A stretch of 6,485 nt of DNA from an uncultured Clostridia bacterium (GCA_947089305.1 CAMUJQ010000054.1:1-6485); one strand, 5' to 3'. Positions 1 through 5,872 are shown, counted from the stretch's first letter. The notes: a model not told the origin generated them from the letters alone. Numbers and translations are program-made.

Positions 1-70
1 TTTGACCTAGATTCCATAGAAAAAACCACTAGTGATAGCAGTATGTCAGCCCCCCCCTCACTATGTCAAA
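1..70. repeat. Inverted-repeat intergenic element with C8 tract (MITE-like or structured repeat)
   Basis: The ends TTTGACCTAG (1-10) and CTATGTCAAA (61-70) are inverted repeats matching at 9 of 10 positions. Inside are a second inverted pair TAGTGA (30-35)/TCACTA (58-63), the palindrome CACTAGTG (27-34), two direct copies of TATGTCA (42-48 and 62-68), and a run of eight C (50-57) that is striking in such AT-rich DNA. No ORF runs through it. It could be a small non-autonomous element, a dispersed intergenic repeat or a folded RNA. The left flank is outside the window, so target-site duplication cannot be tested. Confidence 0.45.
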
Positions 71-80
71 CGATTTGAAT

Positions 81-105
81 AAAAAAAAGAAGTTATTTAA
101 CTTCT
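81..105 (-). terminator. Rho-independent terminator after ftsI
   Basis: On the minus strand the arms AGAAGTTA and TAACTTCT (105-98 and 95-88) form a hairpin followed at once by a run of seven T (87-81). It begins 17 nt after the ftsI stop codon. The stem is AT-rich with a tight loop, but the U-run is uninterrupted. It closes the mraZ-rsmH-ftsL-ftsI unit. Confidence 0.75.
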
Positions 106-121
106 CTTTTATAAGAAAATT

Positions 122-2056
122 TTATGTATCTATAACAACTACGGCATTATTATATACCATAACATTAGCAGCGGGGTAAGTAGCATTTACAAATTCGCCT
201 TCTCCTTGAATTTCAACTTGAAGACCAAGTTTTTTAAGTTCTGATACCGCCGTTGTTAAAGACGAACCAACAAGGTCGGGTATTAAAATTGTAGGCTTAA
301 TTTTTTCTAATTCTTCCTCTAAATTTTTTGCAGGAATTTGTTTATAAGTAAAAATTTCTTGAAAAATATTTTTTGCATACGGAGCAGCAACTACACTTCC
401 ATAATATGCCCCAGCACTTGGCTCATCCACAAGCAGTAATAATAAATATTGTGGATTTTCATAAGGTGCAAAGCCAACAAAACTAGATACATATTTTCCT
501 TGCGCTATATGTCCATCAACATATTTTTGTGCCGTTCCTGTTTTTCCGCCCAAAGTATACCCTGGAACATAGCTTGCAATTGCATTTGCATGCTCAACAG
601 CATTTTTCATCATATATCTAATATCTGCGCTAGTTTTTGCAGAAATTGGACTATTGGTAATAGTTGGCGTAAACTCATAAACAACTTTGCCTGTTGTATC
701 TGTTGCCTTTTTAAGAAATTGAGGTTTTAAAACTTTTCCACCATTAACAGTGGCAGCTGTTGACACTGCAAGTTGCAGAGGGGTTACCGCAACAGCCTGA
801 CCAAAACTTATGCGAGCTAAATCAACATTTTTAACACTGGCTTCTTTCATCATAATACCCGCACTTTCTCCAAAAAAGTCTATGCCAGTTTTTGTACCTA
901 TTCCAAAATCTTTAAGATATTTGTAAAGTTTTTCTTTTCCTAGTCGAAGCCCTAAATCCATGAATACACTATTACAACTATTAGAAACCCCATCCACAAG
1001 CGTTTGACTTCCGTGCCCTATTGTTTTCCAACATTTAATTTTTTGACCATCAACTATTCTAAAGCCTGGATCATAAAAACGGTCTTCTAAATTTGTTAAA
1101 CCTTCTTCAAGAGCTGCTGAAGTAGTTAGTAATTTAAATGTTGAACCTGGTTCATAAACATCCGTTATTAAAATATTTTTACTTAATTCATTTAAAGCAT
1201 TAATATCGTCACGTGGAGGCTCATTTAAATTAAAACCAGGTGTTGTTGCCATGGCTAATAACTCTCCTGTGTTCACATCCATAACTATTGCAGATGCAGT
1301 TTTTGGCTTTTGCTCTTCCATAACTTGAAGTAAAATGTTTTCACATATATTTTGAATAGTTTTATCAAAAGTTAAAGTTAAATCAAGACCAGGTACACTT
1401 GGTATATACATTTCAGGATATTCATCTAATTCTTTTCCACTAGCATCGCCACTCATTAATGCTTTGCCATCTGTGCCACTTAACAACTTATTATAGAATA
1501 ATTCAAGGCCCGTTTGGCCAACACCGTCTACACGCGTATAACCTAAAACTCGACTAAGCATGCTGTTATTTTGATAAACACGCTTAGAATTTTCACTTAA
1601 ATAAACGCCTTTTAAATTGCTTGAAATTAATTCAAGAGCCTTCTCTCTATCTACACCTAATTTAATTAAACTTTCGCCAACCTTTCTATTTTCACATTTT
1701 TCTAAAACTTTTAAATAATCTAAGCCTAAAACATTTGATATTAAAAGAGCCAAAGCTTTAGAGTTTTCAACATTACTTGCTCTAACATAAACATCATATA
1801 CTAACTCATTTTCAGCTAGCATTGCTCCATTTCTGTCTAACAAAAATCCTCGCTCAGCTTTAAGAGGTAAGTCTCTCATCCATTGCTCTCTGGCTTTTGC
1901 CGTTAAAAAACTTCCGTCAATAAATTGAATTGCCGTTAGTTTAACAAATAATGCTATAAAAATAAAGGTTATTAATAGAATAACTACCAATAACCTCTTT
2001 TGTAAAACCATAGTACCATATTTATATTTTACTTTATGTTTTATTTTATTTCTCAA
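122..2056 (-). CDS. ftsI: Division/sporulation PBP2-type peptidoglycan D,D-transpeptidase with PASTA domain (FtsI/PbpB/SpoVD family)
   Basis: Membrane-anchored class B penicillin-binding protein that cross-links peptidoglycan at the septum (FtsI/PbpB) or spore cortex (SpoVD). Its 644 residues show a basic N-terminus, one membrane helix at about 21-45, a PBP dimerisation region (about 60-220) and a transpeptidase domain (about 250-570). The catalytic motifs are intact: STFK with nucleophile Ser305, SCN at 360-362 and KTGT at 505-508. One C-terminal PASTA repeat lies at about 592-644; single-PASTA architecture is typical of SpoVD, while B. subtilis PbpB has two, so the exact paralogue is open. 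The start is TTG, overlapping the upstream TGA stop as TTGA, with GGAG (2064-2061) 4 nt ahead. The next in-frame ATG (residue 16) has no visible ribosome binding site. It is the last gene of the operon. Confidence 0.93.
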   Translation of the reverse strand: MRNKIKHKVKYKYGTMVLQKRLLVVILLITFIFIALFVKLTAIQFIDGSFLTAKAREQWMRDLPLKAERGFLLDRNGAMLAENELVYDVYVRASNVENSKALALLISNVLGLDYLKVLEKCENRKVGESLIKLGVDREKALELISSNLKGVYLSENSKRVYQNNSMLSRVLGYTRVDGVGQTGLELFYNKLLSGTDGKALMSGDASGKELDEYPEMYIPSVPGLDLTLTFDKTIQNICENILLQVMEEQKPKTASAIVMDVNTGELLAMATTPGFNLNEPPRDDINALNELSKNILITDVYEPGSTFKLLTTSAALEEGLTNLEDRFYDPGFRIVDGQKIKCWKTIGHGSQTLVDGVSNSCNSVFMDLGLRLGKEKLYKYLKDFGIGTKTGIDFFGESAGIMMKEASVKNVDLARISFGQAVAVTPLQLAVSTAATVNGGKVLKPQFLKKATDTTGKVVYEFTPTITNSPISAKTSADIRYMMKNAVEHANAIASYVPGYTLGGKTGTAQKYVDGHIAQGKYVSSFVGFAPYENPQYLLLLLVDEPSAGAYYGSVVAAPYAKNIFQEIFTYKQIPAKNLEEELEKIKPTILIPDLVGSSLTTAVSELKKLGLQVEIQGEGEFVNATYPAANVMVYNNAVVVIDT

Positions 2057-2832
2057 TTTGCTCCAAAGAGCCTAGCCATAAAATTGCAAAACGCATCAAA
2101 CCAATTTGTCGAGGTTTTAGCCGCTTGCTTGGCTGTCTCCTCGATGAGTTCAAATTCAATAATATTTTCAGGTGGAATTTCTTTAAACCCCGCATCTTCA
2201 ACTCGGTCAAGAAGTTTGTCCTCATCTGTAATATTATTATATTCTTTATCAATCCAATTTAGAAGTTCACTTTCTGTTGTAATATTTGCATTAATGTCGC
2301 TAATATCGCTCTTAAGGTTTCCAATAACACATGCATTAAAAATTGTTAAAAACAATAAGCATAAAAATACAACACTTGCAACCATAACAACAAGTTTACC
2401 TTTCAAATTTAATTTTATGCCAAACTTGTTTTGATTAAATTCAGTTGTTTCAACAGGCACTTCATAAGTTGCCTCGCGTGGCATTGCTCCTAAACGCGTT
2501 ACATTAATAAACTCATCGTCTCCTGCCGCATATGGATCACGAGTAACTTTAGGTGCAACTTTTGGCTCTGTGCTAAAAGTTTCTTTAACTTCATTTTCTG
2601 CTTTTTTTGTTTCAGTCTTTGTGATGCTATCACTAAACATTGCAGTTAAATCTGTTGGTTTATATTTATTATCAAAATCTTTAAGCTGAGAAGAAATAGT
2701 TTTAGCACTTGTATCCCCAGTACCAAAAAAGTTCGCTTCAATAACTGGTGGAGCTACTCTATCGCGCCTTCTAATATTGACTGCTTCTTCAACTTCTCGT
2801 TTTGCCAATACTTGTTTTTCTAAATCAGTCAA
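2053..2832 (-). CDS. ftsL: FtsL-like bitopic membrane division protein with long cytoplasmic N-terminus
   Basis: Called FtsL-like from its position between rsmH and ftsI and from its topology, not from a strong motif. The 259 residues comprise a charged, Pro/Thr-rich and probably disordered N-terminal segment (1-142), one strong membrane helix at about 147-168, and an outside part that begins with a coiled-coil-like stretch (about 172-200) and ends with an aromatic C-terminus (residues 244-256). FtsL partners DivIC/FtsB and activates FtsW-FtsI. Typical FtsL proteins are near 100-120 residues with short cytoplasmic tails, so this one is unusually long, mainly at the N-terminus. The start is TTG, with AGGAGA (2846-2841) 8 nt upstream inside the 15-nt gap after rsmH. 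Its TGA stop overlaps the ftsI TTG start, which suggests translational coupling. Confidence 0.65.
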   Translation of the reverse strand: MTDLEKQVLAKREVEEAVNIRRRDRVAPPVIEANFFGTGDTSAKTISSQLKDFDNKYKPTDLTAMFSDSITKTETKKAENEVKETFSTEPKVAPKVTRDPYAAGDDEFINVTRLGAMPREATYEVPVETTEFNQNKFGIKLNLKGKLVVMVASVVFLCLLFLTIFNACVIGNLKSDISDINANITTESELLNWIDKEYNNITDEDKLLDRVEDAGFKEIPPENIIEFELIEETAKQAAKTSTNWFDAFCNFMARLFGAN

Positions 2833-2847
2833 CTTTCTTCTCTCCTT

Positions 2848-3780
2848 TTAATTTTTTTCTATAATTCTAAGTTTTGCACTTTTGCTTCTAGTATTTTGTT
2901 CAAGTTCACTTTCACTAGGAATAATTGGTTTTTTATTAATTAAATGACCCTCTGCTTTATGGTTACACACACATACAGGCATACCTTCAGGACAAATACA
3001 ATCTTTAGTAAGTTCATTAAATAATTGTTTTACAGTTCTATCTTCTAAACTATGAAAAGTTATAACTGCTAATCTGCCATTTTTATTCAAAGAATTAAAT
3101 GCATCTAATAAAGCAAGTTTCAAATTTTCTAACTCTCCATTGGTTTCAATTCTAAGTGCTTGAAAAGTTTTTTTATAAGGACTGCCATGCTTAAATCTAA
3201 ATTTTGCAGGAATGCTTTTATCTATAATATTTCTTAATTGTTCACTCGTTTCAATTTTTTCAATCTCACGAGCTTTAACAATATTTCTTGCAATATTTTT
3301 AGCAAAATCTTCTTCCCCATAAGTTTTAATAACTCTAAATAAGTCAGCTTCAGAATAAGTATTTACAATGTCACTTGCTTTTAAACTTTGTCTATCATCC
3401 ATTCGCATATCTAAGTTTGCATTTTCACTATAACTGAAACCACGTTCAACATTATCGATTTGATAACTACTTAAGCCTAAATCACAAAGCATTCCATCAA
3501 TTCCTCTAATGTTTTGTTCTTTTAAAATGTTTTTAATGTTAAAGAAATTATCTCTAACAAATACAACATTTTTAAAACGACTTAATTTCTGTTTAGCTAC
3601 TTCTAAGGCTTCTCCATCTCTATCAATGCAAATAAGTTTTCCCAAATGGTTTAGTTTCTTTAAAATTTCTTCGCTATGTCCCGCGCCACCTGTTGTTCCG
3701 TCTACATAAATTCCCCCTTGTTTTATGTTAAGTCCGTCTATGCTTTCTTTCTTTAAAACTGAAATATGTTTAAACTCCAA
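2848..3780 (-). CDS. rsmH: 16S rRNA (cytosine1402-N4)-methyltransferase RsmH (MraW)
   Basis: Cytoplasmic SAM-dependent enzyme that N4-methylates C1402 of 16S rRNA in the ribosomal P site. The 310-residue length is normal for the family. Visible hallmarks are the SAM-binding motif DGTTGGAGHS (27-36), the acidic pair in CIDRD (51-55), DLGLSS (100-105), RGFSY and LDMRMD (113-128), the KKTFQALRIETNGEL region (203-217), TFHSLEDR (241-248), a Cys cluster CICPEG...CVC (261-272) and the C-terminal RSKSAKLR (298-305). The start is TTG; alignment with family N-termini beginning MEFKH supports it, as does GGAG (3791-3788) 7 nt upstream within the mraZ tail. Only 2 nt separate it from the mraZ stop, so the two genes are surely co-transcribed. 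Confidence 0.97.
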   Translation of the reverse strand: MEFKHISVLKKESIDGLNIKQGGIYVDGTTGGAGHSEEILKKLNHLGKLICIDRDGEALEVAKQKLSRFKNVVFVRDNFFNIKNILKEQNIRGIDGMLCDLGLSSYQIDNVERGFSYSENANLDMRMDDRQSLKASDIVNTYSEADLFRVIKTYGEEDFAKNIARNIVKAREIEKIETSEQLRNIIDKSIPAKFRFKHGSPYKKTFQALRIETNGELENLKLALLDAFNSLNKNGRLAVITFHSLEDRTVKQLFNELTKDCICPEGMPVCVCNHKAEGHLINKKPIIPSESELEQNTRSKSAKLRIIEKN

Positions 3781-3782
3781 GT

Positions 3783-4214
3783 TTACACTCCATACGCACG
3801 AAGTGACTCAATTATATTATCAAAATTGTCGTCACCGCCATTTTCTTTGTTATAAGTTGATTCGTCCCAAATTTCAATTCTATTTAAAACGCCAACTGAA
3901 ACAACATTTTTTTTAATGCCAACCCATTCTCGTAAATTAAGTGGAAGATTACTTCTTCCTTGACTATCTTCTTCTAAAGGATAAGCTGAAGCAAAGAACT
4001 TTCTAAGTGAACTTTGAGCTAATGTATCACTAAATGGAACAGTTTTAAATTTGTTAACCATTTCACTAAACTCAGCACCTGAAAAAACATATAAACATTT
4101 TTGGCCACGACAAATAATACTCTCAGCATCTAAACAAGCTTTTAGTTTTGCTGGGATACGAATTCTGCCTTTTTCATCTAATTGGTGCCTAAATTCACCA
4201 CACAAAAATGCCAA
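3783..4214 (-). CDS. mraZ: Transcriptional regulator MraZ
   Basis: DNA-binding protein that assembles into rings and controls the dcw operon by binding tandem repeats in its own promoter. Its 143 residues hold two SpoVT-AbrB half-domains: one with DEKGRIRIPAK (13-23) and one with DSQGRSNLP (83-91), the paired DxxGR signatures of the family. The start is TTG with a perfect AGGAGG (4230-4225) 10 nt upstream; a second in-frame TTG (4205-4203) would lie too far from that site. It is the first gene of the operon, and its leader is only about 25 nt. The promoter just upstream contains an array of 10-bp repeats of the type MraZ recognises, so autoregulation is expected. The C-terminal tail after about residue 120 is acidic and specific to this protein. 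Confidence 0.96.
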   Translation of the reverse strand: MAFLCGEFRHQLDEKGRIRIPAKLKACLDAESIICRGQKCLYVFSGAEFSEMVNKFKTVPFSDTLAQSSLRKFFASAYPLEEDSQGRSNLPLNLREWVGIKKNVVSVGVLNRIEIWDESTYNKENGGDDNFDNIIESLRAYGV

Positions 4215-4245
4215 AGTGTTCTTTCCTCCTCATTTTTATAAAACT

Positions 4246-4274
4246 ATTATAGCACACCTTTTAGCCATTTGCAA
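4246..4274 (-). promoter_or_regulatory. Sigma-A-type promoter of the dcw operon (PmraZ)
   Basis: On the minus strand, TTGCAA (4274-4269) is followed by an exact 17-bp spacer and a consensus TATAAT (4251-4246). Transcription would start near 4239, about 10 nt before the AGGAGG of mraZ. The -35 element lies within the TGGTT repeat array, so a bound MraZ ring would cover it. Confidence 0.8.
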
Positions 4275-4300
4275 CCATTTTTAACCACTTGTAACAATTT
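4251..4300 (-). promoter_or_regulatory. MraZ-box array: direct repeats with exact 10-bp period
   Basis: Read on the minus strand from 4300, successive decamers are AAATTGTTAC, AAGTGGTTAA, AAATGGTTGC, AAATGGCTAA and AAGGTGTGCT. The central three share AArTGGyT and the outer two are degenerate. MraZ is known to bind TGGGN-type direct repeats spaced one helical turn apart in E. coli and AAAGTG-type repeats in mollicutes. Sequence type, period and position over the -35 all fit an MraZ operator. The core repeats are at 4261-4290. Confidence 0.8.
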
Positions 4301-4336
4301 TTTAAAAATAAAAAAATGGGAGTTTTTCCCATTTTT
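4301..4336 (-). terminator. Terminator separating the SLOG gene from the dcw promoter
   Basis: The minus strand reads AAAAATGGGA, a 5-nt loop, then TCCCATTTTT (arms 4336-4327 and 4321-4312), followed by T-rich sequence with one interrupting A (4311-4304). Only four GC pairs support the stem. It sits 135 nt beyond the SLOG stop and right before the MraZ boxes, so it would shield the dcw promoter from read-through. The plus-strand direction also has a short T-run and could work weakly. Confidence 0.65.
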
Positions 4337-4344
4337 AGAATAAC

Positions 4345-4471
4345 AAACTTGTTTAAGTCTAATTATAAAAATGAATATGTGATATTCTTTGCCCTATTCT
4401 CTGCCAGCTAAAACTTACATTATATTTTAATAATTCGTTACCTTGACATAAATCAGACACGTAATTAGCGG
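4345..4471 (-). other. Intergenic stretch with a 43-codon open frame just past the SLOG stop
   Basis: After the SLOG gene's TAG stop, the -1 frame stays open from about 4487 to a TAG near 4359, giving roughly 43 codons that begin VSVNIAANYV. A single extra T in the TTTT at about 4490-4487 would fuse it to the SLOG protein. It has no start codon or ribosome binding site of its own, and no family was recognised. It may be a frameshifted C-terminal extension, an older gene remnant or chance; chance is not excluded, although the AT-rich composition makes stops frequent. Confidence 0.25.
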
Positions 4472-4981
4472 CTATATTAACGGACACAAAATTACACAAA
4501 CATTTTTTTCATGAGCAGATTCAACAATACAATCATAAGCAAAACCAAATATACCAAATAGCAATAAAGCATATCTTGAATCTTTAATCATGTATTCAAT
4601 ATAATCTCCTATATTGTACATCTTTTCATCTCTTTCTATTGTTGTAACTTTATCAACACTTTTTATTAGATTTTCAACACTTTTTGTTAACTTAGTCTTT
4701 TTTTTAGAATTAAAAATTACACATTCTATGGTTATATGTTTATATTTCTTTTTTAATTTTAAAAGAAGTTCAATACTAAGTAGCTCTATACCTTCACTTA
4801 TACCAATCTTAAAATACTTTATTCCATTTAAAATTGTCCATTCAAGTATTTCACTAATTCTAAGTTTAATTACAAAATAAAGTTCACTATTTTTTAATTC
4901 CTTATATCTAGAACTTAAAACGTCTTCACCAAAAATACAACAAATATCAGAATTAGTCCCAAATTTACTATCTATAATCAT
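4472..4981 (-). CDS. YpsA/DUF1273-like SLOG (Rossmann-type) family protein, divergent
   Basis: A 169-residue soluble protein that fits the DUF1273/YpsA branch of the SLOG superfamily, whose members are predicted to bind nucleotide-type ligands. Supporting blocks are CCIFG (14-18) in place of the family's first strand and turn; the helix KLRISEILEWTILNG (39-53); FKIGISEGIELLSIE (57-71), close to the G-x-x-x-G-V-E-L-W-A-A-E of B. subtilis YpsA; the strand ITIECVIF (83-90); SVDKVTTI (108-115); YMIKDSRYALLLF (130-142), matching the family's N-x-Y-M-I-D-x-S-D pattern; and GIFGFAYDCIVESAHEKNV (143-161). The usual GGT turn is degenerate (GIFG), so ligand binding may differ. The ATG has a strong AGGGG 5 nt upstream. 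It is transcribed divergently from two XRE regulators. The assignment is by pattern recognition only. Confidence 0.6.
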   Translation of the reverse strand: MIIDSKFGTNSDICCIFGEDVLSSRYKELKNSELYFVIKLRISEILEWTILNGIKYFKIGISEGIELLSIELLLKLKKKYKHITIECVIFNSKKKTKLTKSVENLIKSVDKVTTIERDEKMYNIGDYIEYMIKDSRYALLLFGIFGFAYDCIVESAHEKNVCVILCPLI

Positions 4982-5010
4982 ATTATCCCCTTAATTACAT
5001 AAAATGTATA

Positions 5011-5050
5011 TTATTTTATAAAATAAACATTTATCGTTAATAATATTAAC
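5011..5050. promoter_or_regulatory. Two palindromes in the SLOG leader/promoter (candidate XRE operators)
   Basis: GTTAAT-AAT-ATTAAC (5036-5050) is a perfect 6-bp inverted repeat overlapping the -10 region of the predicted SLOG promoter. TTATTTTA/TAAAATAA (5011-5026) is a perfect 16-bp palindrome in the leader. Both consist largely of A/T, so the second could be chance. Their positions suit a repressor of the SLOG gene. Confidence 0.4.
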
Positions 5051-5071
5051 ATAATACGTAAATATTGTCAA
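5043..5071 (-). promoter_or_regulatory. Predicted promoter of the SLOG gene
   Basis: On the minus strand, a consensus TTGACA (5071-5066) is followed by a 17-bp spacer and TAATAT (5048-5043, 4 of 6 to consensus). The start point would fall near 5036, leaving a leader of about 55 nt before the ATG. The -35 lies between the two copies of the 13-bp direct repeat. Confidence 0.55.
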
Positions 5072-5096
5072 ATTATATACGATATACGTAAATATT
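5054..5096. repeat. 13-bp direct repeat ATACGTAAATATT, two copies 30 bp apart
   Basis: Identical copies lie at 5054-5066 and 5084-5096, each containing the palindromic core TACGTA. The 30-bp centre spacing is close to three helical turns, placing both sites on one DNA face. They flank the predicted -35 of the SLOG promoter. They are likely operator sites for one or both XRE proteins encoded next door, or for another regulator. Confidence 0.55.
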
Positions 5097-5135
5097 TTTT
5101 GTATTTTTTTTATTAAAATAAATATATATTAAAGT

Positions 5136-5190
5136 TTGTTATTAACAATAGTTTTTATTTCACAAAATAATAACGGATTTTGTAACAAAA
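5136..5190. promoter_or_regulatory. Palindromes upstream of the XRE pair (candidate autoregulatory operators)
   Basis: TTGTTA-T-TAACAA (5136-5148) and TTTTGT-A-ACAAAA (5178-5190) are both 6-bp perfect inverted repeats with a one-base centre and share a TTGT/ACAA theme. CAAAAT (5163-5168) and ATTTTG (5177-5182) form a further inverted pair. The second palindrome covers the predicted -35 of the XRE promoter, as expected for autorepression. Confidence 0.45.
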
Positions 5191-5207
5191 ATTAAAACAT
5201 ATACAAT
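5180..5207 (+). promoter_or_regulatory. Predicted promoter of the tandem XRE genes
   Basis: TTGTAA (5180-5185), a 16-bp spacer, then TACAAT (5202-5207, 5 of 6 to TATAAT). Transcription would start near 5214, about 47 nt before the first XRE ATG. The rest of 4982-5260 is extremely AT-rich non-coding DNA. Confidence 0.5.
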
Positions 5208-5260
5208 ATCGGGGACTATTTTAATAAATAGATTTGCTAGCCTATAAGTAGGTGGTAAAT

Positions 5261-5581
5261 ATGAAAGATTTAAGTTTAACAAAAGAAGAAATTTTAAATA
5301 GAATTGGTTATTTTAGAAATAAAAAAAATATAACCGCATATAAACTTGGAAAAGAATTAGGCCATGCAAAAACATATATGTATCGCATAGAAAGTGGAGA
5401 GATTCAACTCACAATTGACTTGCTTTTAGATATATTAGATATTTTAGGCGTTTCAACAACTGAATTTTTCTATCCAAATTTACAGAATTATGACAAAGAT
5501 AAAATTGTTCTTGATATTTTAAATCAAATGTCTGATGAGGAAAGAAACTCATTAGTAACATTATTAAAAATTAAAAAATAA
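5261..5581 (+). CDS. XRE-family helix-turn-helix regulator, first of a tandem pair
   Basis: A 106-residue DNA-binding protein of the Cro/C1-type HTH class. The HTH spans about 14-70: RIGYFRNKKNITAYKLGKEL starts the fold, GHAKTYMYRIESGEIQL (34-50) is the recognition-helix and turn region, and the last helices end at TTEFF (66-70). A charged C-terminal tail (about 76-106, ILNQMSDEERNSLVTLL core) may form a dimerisation helix. I place the start at ATG 5261 rather than GTG 5252, because AGGTGG (5250-5255) sits 5 nt before the ATG and because the paralogue downstream begins at the equivalent residue. It is transcribed divergently from the SLOG gene across a palindrome-rich region, so it probably represses itself and possibly the SLOG gene. 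Its ligand is unknown. Confidence 0.85.
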   Translation: MKDLSLTKEEILNRIGYFRNKKNITAYKLGKELGHAKTYMYRIESGEIQLTIDLLLDILDILGVSTTEFFYPNLQNYDKDKIVLDILNQMSDEERNSLVTLLKIKK

Positions 5582-5589
5582 GGATATAA

Positions 5590-5838
5590 ATGAAAAATTT
5601 TAATTTAACAAAACAAGACATACTATATCGTTTAGGATATTTTCGCACAAAGAAAAATATTTCAGCATATAAGTTAAGTCGTAACTTAGGTCATGCTGAT
5701 AACTATATTTATAGAGTGGAAAGTGGCGAAATACAGTTAACAATTGATTTATTAATTGAAATACTTGACTATTTAAATATAACTACATCAGAATTTTTCT
5801 TAGCCGACTTGAACACTAGCGAAAGTAATTTGCAATAA
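5590..5838 (+). CDS. XRE-family helix-turn-helix regulator, second of a tandem pair
   Basis: An 82-residue Cro/C1-type HTH protein. Aligned by hand to its neighbour it matches at 48 of the first 74 positions, with the stretch ESGEIQLTIDLL identical, so the pair arose by tandem duplication. Differences cluster at GKELGHAKT versus SRNLGHADN, around the DNA-contact region, so the two may prefer different operators. It lacks the roughly 30-residue charged tail of the first protein and ends soon after the HTH, which could leave it without that dimerisation surface. ATG follows AAGGA (5580-5584), which overlaps the preceding stop; the 8-nt gap indicates co-translation. A strong terminator lies 34 nt downstream. 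Confidence 0.85.
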   Translation: MKNFNLTKQDILYRLGYFRTKKNISAYKLSRNLGHADNYIYRVESGEIQLTIDLLIEILDYLNITTSEFFLADLNTSESNLQ

Positions 5839-5872
5839 TAACATTTCAATCTGATTTCTAAATATCATAAAC

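Noticed and set aside
2036..2434. Plus-strand 132-codon ORF opposite the ftsL-like gene
   Set aside because: Antisense shadow; hydrophobic Ser/Phe-rich translation typical of the complement of an AT-rich gene, with no ribosome binding site.
4195..4233. Short leader ORF (MRRKEHFGIFVW) overlapping the mraZ ribosome binding site
   Set aside because: No ribosome binding site of its own; its ATG abuts the AGGAGG used by mraZ, and it is out of frame with a well-supported gene.
4051..4284. Plus-strand ORF opposite mraZ and its promoter
   Set aside because: Antisense to conserved MraZ codons and runs through the MraZ-box array; no start signal.
4443..4448. Consensus TTGACA on the plus strand
   Set aside because: No -10 at 16-18 bp (the first TATATT is 24 bp away) and no plus-strand gene follows.
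5252..5260. GTG start giving three extra residues on the first XRE protein
   Set aside because: The GTG lies inside the AGGTGG ribosome binding site; ATG 5261 has correct spacing and matches the paralogue's start.
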